From assembly GCF_900107935.1 (NCBI RefSeq), contig NZ_FNVG01000013.1:1-64000 (forward strand): DNA of 64,000 nucleotides, read 5' to 3'. Source of the stretch: Vibrio hangzhouensis. Its GTDB lineage: Bacteria; Pseudomonadota; Gammaproteobacteria; Enterobacterales; Vibrionaceae. Of this stretch, positions 37,821 through 49,964 are shown in pieces. Positions within the stretch are counted from its first letter, which is position 1, and each line of letters opens with the position of its first letter. The notes beneath the pieces were generated by a model. The model was given only the letters and a program-made list of their open reading frames with translations. It did not search any database and had not been told where the DNA came from. The translations under genes and the position numbers were made by a program.

Positions 37821-39020
37821 ATGCGCCAGTCATTCGCGCAAATTACATCTATTGTTTCGCAATATCAGCACTACTGGAGACAAGACCCATTTCATCAGGT
37901 TGTCTCTCAGCAAATTCAATGGCGTCAGGAAAATCCGGCTCTGTATCAATGGCTGCAAACGTTGACGGCGTCAGACATCGCTTCCCTTAAGGAAAATCTT
38001 GCGCAATGTGTGACGCAGCTAGAGCCATTTCTTCCCGGCATCATTGCACTGCATCAAAGCATTCAGCTAGCAACGGTTGAGCAAACTGATGTGACCGCTT
38101 TGCCTCGTGGACTGGATTCCGGGATCCCGGGACGCAAGCTAGAACAAATCAAACAAATGAGCAGCGCCTGCCTGCACCACCACCACGGTAATGAATGGTT
38201 AGAGTGGTGTTCAGGAAAAGGTTTTCTGGGCAGACTGTTAGCCGCTCAGTCCGGACAGAAGGTGACCAGTTTTGAATATCAGCAAGCCCTTTGTGAAGCG
38301 GGTCAGATAGAGGCCGACAAACGTGCTTTACCAATGACTTTTGTGCAGGGAGATGCGTTCAGTGACGAGGCAAATCACGTCTTTAATGGCAGACAACACG
38401 CTGTTGCGCTTCATGCTTGTGGCGACCTCCATATTGAGTTAATTCAATATTCGGTCAAGCATCAATTGTCGGCGCTGACCTTGTCCCCTTGCTGTTATCA
38501 CCTGATACGAGGTAATGAGTATCAGCCTCTTTCAAAGGCAGCGCGAGCAACCCATTTCCCTCTCAGTAAACAGGAGTTGCGTATTCCGTTACAAGAGACG
38601 GTGACGGGAGGAGAGCGTGTCCGACGTCATCGCGAACAAGAGATGGTGTTCCGTCTGGGGTTCGATGCCTTATGTCGGGAAAACCATCTTTGTGAAGGCT
38701 ATATGCCGGTTCCGAGCCTTAAAAAATCACAACTGTCCGATGGATTTCGGGCCCTCTGTGAGTGGGCAGCGGCTAATAAGTCACTATCACTTCCAGATGT
38801 GAATTTTGATCACTATGAACGCTTGGGGTATGAAAGGTATTGGCAGATGGAAGCACTGAGCCTGGTTCAAGGGGTGTTTCGCCGACCGTTAGAGGTCTGG
38901 CTTGCTATGGATAAGGTGCTGTACCTGGAGGAGCAAGGTTACCAAGTCCGATTGACGACATTTTGTGATAGTCAAACTACACCAAGAAATTTGCTCATTC
39001 ACGCCAGCTATAAGCAATAA
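37821..39020 (+). CDS. SAM-dependent methyltransferase of the METTL25/GSTCD type
   Basis: A 399-residue protein with a central class I methyltransferase domain: motif I WCSGKGFLGRLLA, FEYQQALCEAGQIEAD, VQGDAFSD and the ALHACGDLH segment, followed by LSPCCYH. The last two are typical of the Methyltransferase_32 family related to eukaryotic METTL25 and GSTCD. The substrate is unknown; RNA is possible by analogy. It has a GGGGGA ribosome site, follows cysB by about 80 bases and ends in a strong terminator. Confidence 0.78.
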   Translation: MRQSFAQITSIVSQYQHYWRQDPFHQVVSQQIQWRQENPALYQWLQTLTASDIASLKENLAQCVTQLEPFLPGIIALHQSIQLATVEQTDVTALPRGLDSGIPGRKLEQIKQMSSACLHHHHGNEWLEWCSGKGFLGRLLAAQSGQKVTSFEYQQALCEAGQIEADKRALPMTFVQGDAFSDEANHVFNGRQHAVALHACGDLHIELIQYSVKHQLSALTLSPCCYHLIRGNEYQPLSKAARATHFPLSKQELRIPLQETVTGGERVRRHREQEMVFRLGFDALCRENHLCEGYMPVPSLKKSQLSDGFRALCEWAAANKSLSLPDVNFDHYERLGYERYWQMEALSLVQGVFRRPLEVWLAMDKVLYLEEQGYQVRLTTFCDSQTTPRNLLIHASYKQ

Positions 39021-39046
39021 AAAAACGGGCTCAATGCCCGTTTTTT
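39019..39046. terminator. Bidirectional terminator
   Basis: AAAAACGGGC pairs with GCCCGTTTTT around TCAAT. It separates the methyltransferase from the convergent ald gene. Confidence 0.9.
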
Positions 39047-39081
39047 ACTGTGCGTCTTTGATATTGATGCTTACGTGATGC

Positions 39082-40206
39082 TTAGTTGAACATCGCGATC
39101 GCAGTAGCTGGGTCTACGTATTCCAGATCAAAGCTCTCAGCGACTTCTTTGCAGGTAACCTTACCGTGAATTACGTTCAGACCATCCATGAAGCCCTTGT
39201 CTTCGCTCAGAGCCTGCTGATAGCCTTTGTTCGCCAGCTTGATGATGTATGGCAGGGTTGCGTTGTTCAGCGCAAACGTCGAGGTTCGGGCGACAGCGCC
39301 AGGCATGTTTGCAACGCAGTAGTGTACGACGTCATCGACGATGTAAGTCGGATCTGCGTGTGTGGTTGCGTGTGAGGTTTCAAAGCAACCACCCTGGTCA
39401 ATCGCCACATCAACGACAGCCGCGCCAGGCTTCATTTTCGCAATGTGCTCTTTTGTGACCAGCTTAGGTGCAGCAGCACCTGGAACCAAAACAGCACCGA
39501 TAACAAGATCTGCTTCTAGAACATGCTTCTCTAGTGCGTCTGCTGTAGAATAAACTACTTTTGCGCGACCCTGGAATTCTTCATCCAAAACGCGTAATGT
39601 ATCAATACTGCGGTCAAGGATTGTGACGTCGGCACGCATACCAACAGCCATGCGAGCTGCGTTAGACCCAACTACGCCACCACCGATGACAACGACTTTC
39701 GCTGGTTCTACGCCAGGTACGCCACCTAGAAGTAGACCACGGCCACCGTTGGACTTTTCGAGTGTTTGTGCACCAGCTTGTATAGACATTCGCCCAGCGA
39801 CTTCAGACATTGGTGCTAATAGTGGCAAGCGACCCATATTATCTGTTACAGTCTCATAAGCAATGCAGACAGCTTTGCTCTTGATTAGCTCTTCAGTTTG
39901 TGGAAAATCTGGTGCTAGGTGTAGATACGTGAATAAAATTTGTCCTTCACGTAGCATAGCACGCTCGACAGCTTGAGGTTCTTTGACCTTTACAATCATC
40001 TCTGCTTTCGCGAATACGTCAGCAGCGGTAGGAAGAATGGATGCGCCTACAGCGATGTAATCATCGTCTGAAAAACCGATACCAACGCCAGCGTTAGTTT
40101 CTACGTAAACTTCATGGCCGTTTGAGATTAGCTCTCGAACGCTTGCTGGAACCATACCAACACGGTATTCGTGGTTTTTAATTTCCTTAGGTACGCCAAT
40201 GATCAT
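39082..40206 (-). CDS. ald: Alanine dehydrogenase
   Basis: Ald interconverts alanine and pyruvate plus ammonia with NAD. The 374-residue protein begins MIIGVPKEIKNHEYRVG, a family signature, and has the lysine in MIVKVKEP, the histidine in FTYLHLAPD, and the NAD loop VVIGGGVVGSNAARMA. It is divergent from lrp, and in many bacteria an Lrp-type regulator controls ald; the 156-base AT-rich gap is a natural site for this, which is inference. Confidence 0.95.
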   Translation of the reverse strand: MIIGVPKEIKNHEYRVGMVPASVRELISNGHEVYVETNAGVGIGFSDDDYIAVGASILPTAADVFAKAEMIVKVKEPQAVERAMLREGQILFTYLHLAPDFPQTEELIKSKAVCIAYETVTDNMGRLPLLAPMSEVAGRMSIQAGAQTLEKSNGGRGLLLGGVPGVEPAKVVVIGGGVVGSNAARMAVGMRADVTILDRSIDTLRVLDEEFQGRAKVVYSTADALEKHVLEADLVIGAVLVPGAAAPKLVTKEHIAKMKPGAAVVDVAIDQGGCFETSHATTHADPTYIVDDVVHYCVANMPGAVARTSTFALNNATLPYIIKLANKGYQQALSEDKGFMDGLNVIHGKVTCKEVAESFDLEYVDPATAIAMFN

Positions 40207-40362
40207 CCTGACTCCTCATTATATTGTGGTTGTATTGTCTGTTTGTAGGGTGTTATTGTCGAATTACGTCCTAGTATAGAAGCTAATTAACAAAATTTGA
40301 TACTGAATATTACAGAGTTGTAGTATATTTTTTTGCAAGGAAGTAACAAGGTGGAATAAAAA

Positions 40363-40857
40363 ATGGCAGACAACTATAAGAAGCCGTCCAAGGAACTAGA
40401 CCGAATCGATCGCAATATTCTTAATGAATTGCAGAAAGATGGTCGCATCTCAAACGTAGAACTCTCTAAACGTGTAGGACTATCTCCAACACCGTGTCTA
40501 GAGCGTGTTCGTCGTCTTGAGAGACAGGGATATATTACGGGCTATACTGCTCTTCTTAATCCTCAATATTTAGATGCGTCACTACTTGTGTTCGTAGAGA
40601 TTACATTGAACCGTGGTGCGCCGGATGTGTTTGAGCAGTTCAACACTGCGGTACAAAAACTGGATGACATTCAAGAGTGTCATCTCGTTTCTGGTGATTT
40701 CGACTATCTTTTGAAAACAAGGGTGTCGGATATGGGTGCTTATCGTAAACTTCTTGGGGATACCTTACTTCGTCTGCCGGGGGTCAACGACACTCGCACT
40801 TACGTAGTAATGGAAGAAGTGAAGCAAACCAACCAGCTTGTGATCAAAACCCGCTAA
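40363..40857 (+). CDS. lrp: Leucine-responsive regulatory protein
   Basis: Lrp is a global regulator of amino acid metabolism. The 164-residue protein has the N-terminal helix-turn-helix (NELQKDGRISNVELSKRVGL, SPTPCLERVRRLE) and the RAM effector domain after it, and is nearly identical to enteric Lrp. It is divergent from ald, and followed by ftsK-lolA-rarA-serS as in E. coli, which confirms true Lrp rather than one of its paralogues. Confidence 0.97.
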   Translation: MADNYKKPSKELDRIDRNILNELQKDGRISNVELSKRVGLSPTPCLERVRRLERQGYITGYTALLNPQYLDASLLVFVEITLNRGAPDVFEQFNTAVQKLDDIQECHLVSGDFDYLLKTRVSDMGAYRKLLGDTLLRLPGVNDTRTYVVMEEVKQTNQLVIKTR

Positions 40858-40969
40858 ACTGTTGTTACAGTAAGTCTTACAGGAAGTTGACTAAAGTTAT
40901 GAAAATCCATGCTTTATTCACAACCTGGATTGGGTTTTAATCCTTGATGTGGTTAAATCAATGAATACA

Positions 40970-40999
40970 CCGAGCGGCTTTTGCCGCTCGGGCTGTTTT
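40970..40999 (+). terminator. Intrinsic terminator after lrp
   Basis: CCGAGCGGC and GCCGCTCGG flank TTTT; the downstream tract is interrupted (GCTGTTTTC), so termination may be partial and allow read-through into ftsK. Confidence 0.78.
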
Positions 41000-41009
41000 C
41001 AATAATTAG

Positions 41010-44000
41010 ATGTTGGTTATGTTCAAACAGGACAAGAAAAGAGTCGAAACGATTATTAAGACGAGCGAAGAGCAAGAAGCGCTTCGCCTAAACGGATTTC
41101 AACGGTTGAGAGAGTGTTGCTTTATCTTGGCTGTACTCACGTCCATTCTATTGGCTGTCGCACTGTTCACTTTTAACCCTGCTGATCCTTCCTGGTCTCA
41201 AACTTCATGGGGTGGAGACATTCAGAATGCAGGCGGCATTGTCGGTGCGTGGTTAGCGGACACACTATTTTTCGTTTTTGGCTCTCTGGCCTATCCCATT
41301 CCATTTCTTGTTGCCTTCAGTGCCTGGGTGTTTTTCCGCTCTCGGGACGAAGACGACGAGATCGATCTGATGATTTGGGGGACCCGTATTCTTGGGTTGG
41401 CCGTCCTGATTTTAACCAGTTGCGGTTTGGCAGACATCAACTTTGATGATATCTGGTATTTTTCCTCCGGCGGAGTGATTGGCGATGTACTAACCAGTCT
41501 TTCGCTGCCTACGTTGAATGTATTGGGAACGACCATTGTATTACTTTTCCTCTGGGGAGCCGGTTTCACTTTATTGACGGGCGTTTCCTGGCTTAGCATC
41601 GTCGAGTGGATCGGTGACAGTGTGTTGTCGATGTCTGCGACTGTGGTCAATAAGTTGCGTGGTTCTCAAGAGGAGGTCTATGAACCGGTTCTGGCGCAGC
41701 CAGAGCGAGAGCAGGAGGCGGCAGACGATTTGCCTAGCTTCTCAGCCAACCCGAATGATTCGACACCAGTGAAAGCGGAACCAGTGGTTAAGAAGCAATA
41801 CAATATTCATCTACCAGATAAGGCGGCAGAGTCAGTAGCGCCATCAGAGCAAAACTATGACCCGCTGTTTGCTCAGGAAATTCCAGTCACCGAAGATCGA
41901 GTTGAACCAACTTTTGACCTGTCTGCCGAGCAAACTCCAGTGAATCAGGCCGATCCGGTTTCTGAGTTTTATGCCGAGCCGCCGCAACCACTTCAAATGC
42001 GCAACGACCAGCGCGAGTCAACGGAATCAACGCAAGAGCCACAGACAGAACGCACACGTCAACTTGGTGCCACGATTGAAGAGCTGGAAATGGCGGCAAG
42101 ATCGAGCAATGACTTTGCAAGCCAGGAAAGTGAAGAAGAGATAATACCATCTACTGCGCCAACTGCTCATACCTTAAGTACGGTTGAAGCGTCGCACGGC
42201 ACGGGACCTGAGCTTCAGAATACGTTGGACTCACTGCCTTGGGAAGAAGTAGAGACCCCGTCAACAGAACCATTTAACGCAGATTCACTCCAGAATGAGG
42301 CGGACACAACAGTGTCTTCCTCGAGCGAACTAGGCAGTCTTGATGACATAGAAGTTGAGCTGTCTCGCTCTCATATTGAACCCACTATCGATTTAGATGC
42401 GTTCGACAACGAGACACCGATGACTCATGAAGCAACCTATTCAGAGCCTGTCGACGAGGACGTTGAAGCGTTTCAGACTATGGTGGCGGATGCGCAAAAA
42501 GCACAGCTGGCGAAAATGAATCCGTTCCTGGTTCAGCAAGAGCAGAATCTGCCCAAACCGACTGAACCTATGCCGACGTTGGAACTGCTGTATCATCCAG
42601 AGAAACGAGAAAATTTTATTGATCGTGAAGCGTTGGAAAACATCGCTCGTCTTGTAGAAGCCAAACTTGCTGATTACAAGATTAAAGCGGAAGTGGTCGA
42701 TATTTTCCCTGGGCCAGTGATTACGCGTTTTGAACTCGATCTTGCGCCTGGTGTCAAAGTCAGTCGTATCTCTGGATTATCGATGGATCTGGCACGTTCA
42801 CTTTCGGCAATGGCCGTTCGTGTGGTAGAGGTGATTCCTGGTAAACCCTATGTGGGGCTCGAGTTGCCTAACATGACTCGCCAAACCGTGTTTTTCTCAG
42901 ATGTGGTGGGCAGCCAGGTGTTTGTCGATGCCAAGTCGCCAACGACTGTGGTTCTGGGTCAGGACATTGCCGGAGATGCGGTGGTGGCCGATCTGGCAAA
43001 AATGCCTCACGTACTGGTAGCGGGTACCACTGGCTCAGGTAAGTCGGTAGGTGTCAACGTCATGATTTTGAGTATGCTTTACAAATCGACGCCAGAAGAC
43101 GTGCGCTTCATCATGATTGACCCGAAAATGTTGGAGCTTTCTGTTTACGAAGGCATCCCTCATTTGCTTTCTGAAGTTGTCACCGACATGAAGGATGCTT
43201 CCAATGCACTACGCTGGTGTGTGGGAGAAATGGAGCGTCGTTACAAACTGATGTCTGCTCTGGGTGTGCGTAATATTAAGGGCTTTAACGATAAGCTCAA
43301 AATGGCCGCCGAGGCCGGACATCCCATCCATGATCCGCTTTGGCAGGAAGGGGACAGTATGGATCCCGAACCGCCACTACTGGAGAAATTGCCGTACATT
43401 GTGGTCGTGGTGGATGAATTTGCTGATCTGATGATGGTCGTCGGTAAGAAAGTTGAGGAACTGATCGCCCGTCTTGCTCAGAAAGCTCGTGCTGCGGGTA
43501 TTCACCTTATTCTGGCCACACAGCGTCCTTCGGTGGACGTCATTACCGGTCTGATTAAAGCAAACATTCCAACTCGCGTGGCGTTTACGGTATCCACCAA
43601 AACAGACTCGAGAACAATTCTTGACCAAGGCGGAGCAGAGTCACTGCTTGGAATGGGTGATATGCTATATCTGCCACCGGGTTCAAGTCATACCATTCGT
43701 GTTCACGGTGCGTTTGCTTCCGATGATGATGTACACGCGGTGGTGAACAACTGGAAAGCACGGGGTAAACCGAATTATATCGAAGAGATCACCAATGGAG
43801 AGCAGTCCCCAGAAACACTTCTTCCAGGAGAGAAAATGGAAGGGGATGAAGAGATGGATCCGCTGTTTGATCAGGTCGTTGAACATGTCGTGCAATCGCG
43901 TCGAGGCTCCGTTTCTGGTGTTCAGAGGCGTTTCAAGATTGGTTATAACCGAGCCGCGCGAATTGTTGAGCAATTAGAAGCTCAGGGTATTGTGAGTGCG

Positions 44001-44054
44001 CCGGGGCATAATGGTAACCGAGAGGTTCTTGCGCCGGCTCCCCCTAAAGATTAA
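41010..44054 (+). CDS. ftsK: DNA translocase FtsK
   Basis: FtsK pumps chromosome ends across the septum and activates XerCD. The 1014-residue protein has four membrane helices (about residues 30-200), a long acidic Gln- and Glu-rich linker (about 220-520), and a motor domain with Walker [13 protein letters not shown] and Walker [13 protein letters not shown]. The C-terminal gamma winged helix (about 950-1014, [12 protein letters not shown]) reads polar KOPS sites. The ATG at 41010 or 41019 may be the start; neither has a good ribosome site. Confidence 0.95.
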   Translation: MLVMFKQDKKRVETIIKTSEEQEALRLNGFQRLRECCFILAVLTSILLAVALFTFNPADPSWSQTSWGGDIQNAGGIVGAWLADTLFFVFGSLAYPIPFLVAFSAWVFFRSRDEDDEIDLMIWGTRILGLAVLILTSCGLADINFDDIWYFSSGGVIGDVLTSLSLPTLNVLGTTIVLLFLWGAGFTLLTGVSWLSIVEWIGDSVLSMSATVVNKLRGSQEEVYEPVLAQPEREQEAADDLPSFSANPNDSTPVKAEPVVKKQYNIHLPDKAAESVAPSEQNYDPLFAQEIPVTEDRVEPTFDLSAEQTPVNQADPVSEFYAEPPQPLQMRNDQRESTESTQEPQTERTRQLGATIEELEMAARSSNDFASQESEEEIIPSTAPTAHTLSTVEASHGTGPELQNTLDSLPWEEVETPSTEPFNADSLQNEADTTVSSSSELGSLDDIEVELSRSHIEPTIDLDAFDNETPMTHEATYSEPVDEDVEAFQTMVADAQKAQLAKMNPFLVQQEQNLPKPTEPMPTLELLYHPEKRENFIDREALENIARLVEAKLADYKIKAEVVDIFPGPVITRFELDLAPGVKVSRISGLSMDLARSLSAMAVRVVEVIPGKPYVGLELPNMTRQTVFFSDVVGSQVFVDAKSPTTVVLGQDIAGDAVVADLAKMPHVLVAGTTGSGKSVGVNVMILSMLYKSTPEDVRFIMIDPKMLELSVYEGIPHLLSEVVTDMKDASNALRWCVGEMERRYKLMSALGVRNIKGFNDKLKMAAEAGHPIHDPLWQEGDSMDPEPPLLEKLPYIVVVVDEFADLMMVVGKKVEELIARLAQKARAAGIHLILATQRPSVDVITGLIKANIPTRVAFTVSTKTDSRTILDQGGAESLLGMGDMLYLPPGSSHTIRVHGAFASDDDVHAVVNNWKARGKPNYIEEITNGEQSPETLLPGEKMEGDEEMDPLFDQVVEHVVQSRRGSVSGVQRRFKIGYNRAARIVEQLEAQGIVSAPGHNGNREVLAPAPPKD

Positions 44055-44072
44055 TAAGCTTGAGGAGAAAGT

Positions 44073-44669
44073 ATGAAGAAGTGGTTGATGTTGGCTTTTC
44101 TGAGCTGTTCCGCTTTAGCAACGCCACAGAAAGAGCTGAGTGACAGGCTGCAGTTAAACGATGGTTTCAGCGCTACTTTTACTCAAGAAGTTACCAGTCC
44201 TGATGGTGATATGGTGATGGAAGGCGAGGGCAATGTAGAAATTTCGCGCCCAAGTATGTTTCGCTGGGTAACGACGATGCCGGATGAAAATGTCCTGGTA
44301 TCCGATGGTAAAAACCTTTGGTACTACAGTCCGTTCATTGAACAGGTAAGTATTTACTATCAGGAGCAAGCCACTGAGCAGACACCTTTTGTGTTGCTGA
44401 CCCGCAATCGCGCCAGTGATTGGGACAACTACAGTGTGAATCAACAAGGCGATATCTTCACTCTGATTCCAACGGCAGTAGACTCTACTCAGGGTCAGTT
44501 CCAGATCAATATCGACAGCAAAGGTATTGTGCATGGCTTTAATGTGATTGAACAGGATGGTCAGAAAGGTACGTTTGTGTTTGACAATATTAAGGTGGGC
44601 AAGCCAAGCGCTGACCGATTCACCTTTATGATTCCTGAGGGTGTCGAGATCGACGACCAAAGAAACTAG
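44073..44669 (+). CDS. lolA: Outer-membrane lipoprotein carrier protein LolA
   Basis: LolA carries lipoproteins through the periplasm from LolCDE to LolB. The 198-residue product has a short signal peptide ([16 protein letters not shown], residues 1-16) and the LolA fold, with [16 protein letters not shown] and [13 protein letters not shown] typical of the family. GAGGAG ribosome site, 18 bases after ftsK. The conserved ftsK-lolA-rarA order supports the call. Confidence 0.95.
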   Translation: MKKWLMLAFLSCSALATPQKELSDRLQLNDGFSATFTQEVTSPDGDMVMEGEGNVEISRPSMFRWVTTMPDENVLVSDGKNLWYYSPFIEQVSIYYQEQATEQTPFVLLTRNRASDWDNYSVNQQGDIFTLIPTAVDSTQGQFQINIDSKGIVHGFNVIEQDGQKGTFVFDNIKVGKPSADRFTFMIPEGVEIDDQRN

Positions 44670-44677
44670 GAGATTGC

Positions 44678-46027
44678 GTGAGTAATTTCAGTTTTGACTT
44701 TTCAGGGGACGAAGATTTTCGTCCCCTTGCTGCTAGAATGCGCCCGGAAACGGTTGAGCAGTACATCGGCCAACAGCATATTCTGGCTCCGGGCAAACCG
44801 CTCAGACGAGCTCTAGAGGCGGGGCAATTACACTCCATGATTTTGTGGGGCCCTCCGGGCACCGGAAAAACAACGCTTGCGGAAGTGGCAGCGAATTATG
44901 CCAATGCCGAAGTGGAGCGGGTTTCTGCGGTGACTTCCGGGGTAAAAGACATTCGCGCCGCTATTGAAAGAGCACGTGAAAACAAACTGGCTGGTAAAAG
45001 AACCATTCTATTTGTCGATGAGGTGCATCGTTTCAATAAGAGCCAACAGGATGCGTTCCTGCCTCATATTGAGGATGGTACGGTTACCTTTATTGGAGCG
45101 ACGACTGAAAACCCTTCGTTCGAGCTGAATAATGCTTTGCTATCCAGAGCAAGGGTGTACAAACTGACCTCGCTTGATAAGTCGGACATCCTCCAAGTAC
45201 TGGAGCAAGCTAAAAACGACCAGCAACGCGGCTTGGGTTTGCTAACGGCTCGTTTCCACGACAATGTTCTTGAGCGATTGGCTGAACTCGTTAATGGTGA
45301 TGCTCGAATGTCACTTAATTATCTCGAGCTTCTTTACGATATGGCTGAAGACAACGAGCAGGGAGAAAAAGACATCACCTTGTCGCTGTTGGCAGAAGTC
45401 GCGGGTGAGAAGGTTAATCGCTTCGATAACAAGGGTGATATTTGGTATGACCTGATCTCGGCAGTACATAAGTCGATTCGCGGCTCAAACCCGGATGCGG
45501 CATTGTACTGGTCTGCTCGTATGATAGCCGCCGGTTGCGATCCTCTGTATATTGCACGCCGCTTATTGGCTATAGCGTCAGAAGATGTTGGTAACGCTGA
45601 TCCAAGGGCAATGCAGGTGGCTTTGTCTGCGTGGGACTGCTTTACCCGTGTCGGTCCTGCAGAAGGTGAACGAGCGATTGCGCAGGCGATCGTTTATCTG
45701 GCATGTGCGCCAAAAAGTAACGCTGTGTATACCGCTTGGAAGCAAGCCCTTACTGATGCACACAATTTGCCTGAGTACGAGGTGCCGCATCATTTGCGAA
45801 ATGCTCCGACTTCTTTGATGAAAGATATGGGATATGGCGCTGAGTATCGTTATGCCCATGATGAGCCGGGTGCGTACGCGGCGGGGGAGCGATATTTGCC
45901 CCCTGAGATGGCCGGAACTCGCTACTATCAACCAACAAATCGCGGGCTTGAAACCAAAATTGGCGAAAAGTTAGATTATCTGGCGGATTTAGACGCAAAA
46001 AGCCCACAAAAGCGCTATGAAAAGTAG
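44678..46027 (+). CDS. rarA: Replication-associated recombination protein RarA
   Basis: RarA is a clamp-loader-like AAA+ ATPase that acts at stalled forks. The 449-residue protein has Walker [10 protein letters not shown], Walker [20 protein letters not shown], sensor [10 protein letters not shown] and the C-terminal tetramerisation region ([19 protein letters not shown]). The start is GTG at 44678, eight bases after the lolA stop, with AGGAGA as ribosome site. Length matches the E. coli protein (447). Confidence 0.95.
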   Translation: MSNFSFDFSGDEDFRPLAARMRPETVEQYIGQQHILAPGKPLRRALEAGQLHSMILWGPPGTGKTTLAEVAANYANAEVERVSAVTSGVKDIRAAIERARENKLAGKRTILFVDEVHRFNKSQQDAFLPHIEDGTVTFIGATTENPSFELNNALLSRARVYKLTSLDKSDILQVLEQAKNDQQRGLGLLTARFHDNVLERLAELVNGDARMSLNYLELLYDMAEDNEQGEKDITLSLLAEVAGEKVNRFDNKGDIWYDLISAVHKSIRGSNPDAALYWSARMIAAGCDPLYIARRLLAIASEDVGNADPRAMQVALSAWDCFTRVGPAEGERAIAQAIVYLACAPKSNAVYTAWKQALTDAHNLPEYEVPHHLRNAPTSLMKDMGYGAEYRYAHDEPGAYAAGERYLPPEMAGTRYYQPTNRGLETKIGEKLDYLADLDAKSPQKRYEK

Positions 46028-46097
46028 TGGCTTTTCGTTATCTTTATCCGGTTAACAAATCAATATCTACAACTGGTTGGAAAGTAATCAGTTGTAG

Positions 46098-47438
<1,341 letters not shown>

Positions 47439-47476
47439 TACGCTGCATTAAAGCGTAACCAGTAAGAAAGGACTCA

Positions 47477-47509
47477 GGTCCTAGGCTCTATGGCCTAGGA
47501 CCTTTTTTT
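47477..47509 (+). terminator. Intrinsic terminator after serS
   Basis: AGGTCCTAGGC pairs exactly with GCCTAGGACCT and is followed by seven T's. The T-tract touches the bioA stop codon of the opposite strand. Confidence 0.92.
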
Positions 47510-48791
47510 AGCTTTTAACAAAGCACTCGGGTTTGTCGAGTGCACTGGAAATCGAGCTGACCAATTGTTGTATATGCTCTGGTTGGCTAATGTAGGGTGG
47601 CATCATATAGATGAGTTTGCCAAAAGGACGAATCCACACGCCATGATCAACAAAGTGTTTCTGGATGACTTCCATGTTCACGGGCGTCTTGGTTTCAACC
47701 ACACCAATGGCACCAAGCCAGCGTACATTTTCTACTTGCTGGTGGTCACCTAACGTCGGCAATAACTCGGCAAAAAGCATTTCTATATTGGCAACCTGTT
47801 GCTGCCAATGACCATCGGCAATGAGATCCAAACTTGCCGATGCTACCGCGCAGGCAAGCGGGTTACCCATAAAGGTGGGGCCGTGCATAAAGCATCCCGC
47901 TTCTCCGCCACATACCGTATCCGCAACGTGCTTAGTGGTCAATGTGGCTGCCAAAGTCATGTACCCCCCAGTCAGGGCTTTTCCTACACACATAATGTCG
48001 GGTTGGATATCGGCATGCTCACACGCAAATAGTTTGCCAGTACGTCCGAAACCAGTCGCGATTTCATCTGCGATCAGCAATACGCCATAGTGATCACACA
48101 GCTCCCTGACCCTTTTAAGGAAGGTCGGATGGTATAGCCTCATCCCACCGGCCCCTTGTACTATCGGCTCCAGAATAACCGCGGCAATGTCTGAGTGATG
48201 CTGGGCCATTTTCGAACTGAAATCGTCTACGTCACTCTCATCCCATTGTTCCCAGAAGCCCACGCTTGGGGAGTCCGCAAAGATATGCTCGGGTAAAAAG
48301 CCTTTGTACAGGCTGTGCATTGAGTTGTTCGGATCCGTCACTGACATGGCGGCAAACGTATCGCCATGATAACCGTGACGCAGAGTAAGAAATTTCGGCC
48401 TACTCTGACCTTTTGCATGCCAGTACTGTAATGCCATTTTTAAACTGACCTCAACAGCAACGGAGCCTGAGTCGGCCAGAAATATCTGTTCAAGATTACT
48501 GGGGGTAAGTTGTAAAAGGCGCTTACAGACATCAATAGCAGGCTGATGAGTAATACCACCAAACATCACATGGGACATTTTCTCACTCTGTTCGCGTAAA
48601 GCGGTATTGAGTGTTGGGTGGTTGTAGCCGTGAATCGCCGACCACCATGAAGACATGCCATCAACAATTTCAGGCCCGTCCTTCAGTTTAAGATAGACCC
48701 CATTAGCCTCAGTCACCGGATAGCAATGCAGTGGGTTGATGGTCGAGGTGTAAGGGTGCCAGATATGTTTTCGATCAAACTCTAAATCCAT
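47508..48791 (-). CDS. bioA: Adenosylmethionine-8-amino-7-oxononanoate transaminase
   Basis: BioA makes 7,8-diaminononanoate (DAPA) using SAM as amino donor, with PLP. The ATG at 48791 gives 427 residues (MDLEFDRKHIWHPYTS), near the E. coli length of 429; the upstream in-frame start at 48872 would cross the operator and is rejected. The protein shows SSWWSAIHGYNHP, LADSGSVAVE, LIADEIATGFGRTG and the PLP lysine in CVGKALTGGYM. It is divergent from bioBFCD, as in E. coli. Confidence 0.96.
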   Translation of the reverse strand: MDLEFDRKHIWHPYTSTINPLHCYPVTEANGVYLKLKDGPEIVDGMSSWWSAIHGYNHPTLNTALREQSEKMSHVMFGGITHQPAIDVCKRLLQLTPSNLEQIFLADSGSVAVEVSLKMALQYWHAKGQSRPKFLTLRHGYHGDTFAAMSVTDPNNSMHSLYKGFLPEHIFADSPSVGFWEQWDESDVDDFSSKMAQHHSDIAAVILEPIVQGAGGMRLYHPTFLKRVRELCDHYGVLLIADEIATGFGRTGKLFACEHADIQPDIMCVGKALTGGYMTLAATLTTKHVADTVCGGEAGCFMHGPTFMGNPLACAVASASLDLIADGHWQQQVANIEMLFAELLPTLGDHQQVENVRWLGAIGVVETKTPVNMEVIQKHFVDHGVWIRPFGKLIYMMPPYISQPEHIQQLVSSISSALDKPECFVKS

Positions 48792-48820
48792 GAAGATGCT
48801 CTGATTAAAAAATAACCAAG

Positions 48821-48851
48821 TGTAAACTTGTGTTTGTGGTCGGTGTTGACA
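48821..48851. promoter_or_regulatory. BirA operator between bioA and bioB
   Basis: TGTAAAC (48821-48827) and GTTGACA (48845-48851) form an inverted repeat with a 17-base spacer, the architecture of bio operators. The right arm includes the -35 element of bioB. Holo-BirA binding should repress both divergent transcripts when biotin is plentiful. Confidence 0.78.
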
Positions 48852-48873
48852 GTGTACTGCTTGTCGGTACACT
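48846..48873 (+). promoter_or_regulatory. Promoter of bioBFCD
   Basis: TTGACA (48846-48851) and TACACT (48868-48873) are 16 bp apart. The spacer is flanked by a second dyad, AGTGTAC with GTACACT (48851-48873). Confidence 0.7.
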
Positions 48874-48911
48874 AGCCAAGACTAATTATAAAGTGAGCAA
48901 AGGATTAATCA

Positions 48912-49964
48912 GTGGAAGTACGACACAACTGGACCCATGCCGAAGTGCAAGAGTTGATGAACAAACCCTTCATGGATTTATTGTTTGAAGCGCAACTAGT
49001 GCACCGCAAACATCAGCAACACAACCATGTTCAAGTAAGCACGTTACTCTCAATCAAGACAGGCGCGTGCCCTGAAGATTGTAAGTACTGTCCACAGAGC
49101 GCACGCTATAAAACAGATGTTGAGTCTGAGCGATTGATGGAAGTTGAACGAGTGTTGGATGCTGCGAAGAAAGCGAAGGATGCTGGTTCAACGCGTTTCT
49201 GTATGGGGGCAGCCTGGAAGAATCCAAAAGAGCGTGATATGCCATTGCTCACCGACATGATCAAAGGTGTCAAAGGAATGGGACTGGAGACGTGCATGAC
49301 TTTGGGGATGTTAACGCCGGATCAAGCGAGTCATCTTGCGGAAGCCGGTTTGGACTACTACAACCACAATTTAGATACCTCTCCTGAGTTCTATGGGAAC
49401 ATTATTACCACCCGCACTTATCAGGATCGACTTGATACATTGAGCCATGTTCGCGATGCGGGCATGAAAATCTGCTCGGGCGGGATCATTGGTATGGGCG
49501 AAAGCGCCAATGACCGCGCTGGGTTGCTCATGGAACTGGCCAACTTACCGGTTCAGCCTGAAAGCGTGCCAATCAATATGTTGGTCAAGGTCAAAGGGAC
49601 ACCTCTGGAGGAAGTGGATGACGTCGATCCGTTCGACTTTATTCGCCTTATTGCGATTGCGCGTATTATGATGCCTGAGTCAGCCGTTCGTTTATCCGCG
49701 GGACGTGAGAATATGAATGAACAGATGCAAGCTCTTTGTTTCATGGCAGGTGCGAACTCGATTTTCTATGGTTGTAAGCTGCTGACTACGCCAAATCCGG
49801 ATGAAGATACGGATTTGCAACTGTTTAAGAAATTGGGAATCAACCGTGAGGAAACGTCGCAAAAGCCGGATGAAATTCAGGAAAATGAATTACTTGATCA
49901 GGTTGCGACACGGGTAGCCGCTCGACCAAGCCAAGATGATCTGTTCTATGACGCAACGGTTTAA
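48912..49964 (+). CDS. bioB: Biotin synthase
   Basis: BioB is the radical-SAM enzyme that inserts sulphur into dethiobiotin. The 350-residue protein has the radical-SAM cysteines at 53, 57 and 60 ([13 protein letters not shown]), [23 protein letters not shown] and [10 protein letters not shown]. The start is GTG at 48912 with an AAAGGA ribosome site. Its end overlaps the bioF start by 17 bases. Confidence 0.97.
   Translation: MEVRHNWTHAEVQELMNKPFMDLLFEAQLVHRKHQQHNHVQVSTLLSIKTGACPEDCKYCPQSARYKTDVESERLMEVERVLDAAKKAKDAGSTRFCMGAAWKNPKERDMPLLTDMIKGVKGMGLETCMTLGMLTPDQASHLAEAGLDYYNHNLDTSPEFYGNIITTRTYQDRLDTLSHVRDAGMKICSGGIIGMGESANDRAGLLMELANLPVQPESVPINMLVKVKGTPLEEVDDVDPFDFIRLIAIARIMMPESAVRLSAGRENMNEQMQALCFMAGANSIFYGCKLLTTPNPDEDTDLQLFKKLGINREETSQKPDEIQENELLDQVATRVAARPSQDDLFYDATV

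Noticed and set aside
44154-44660. 168-codon minus-strand frame inside lolA
   Set aside because: Shadow of lolA; composition and lack of motif show it is not a gene.
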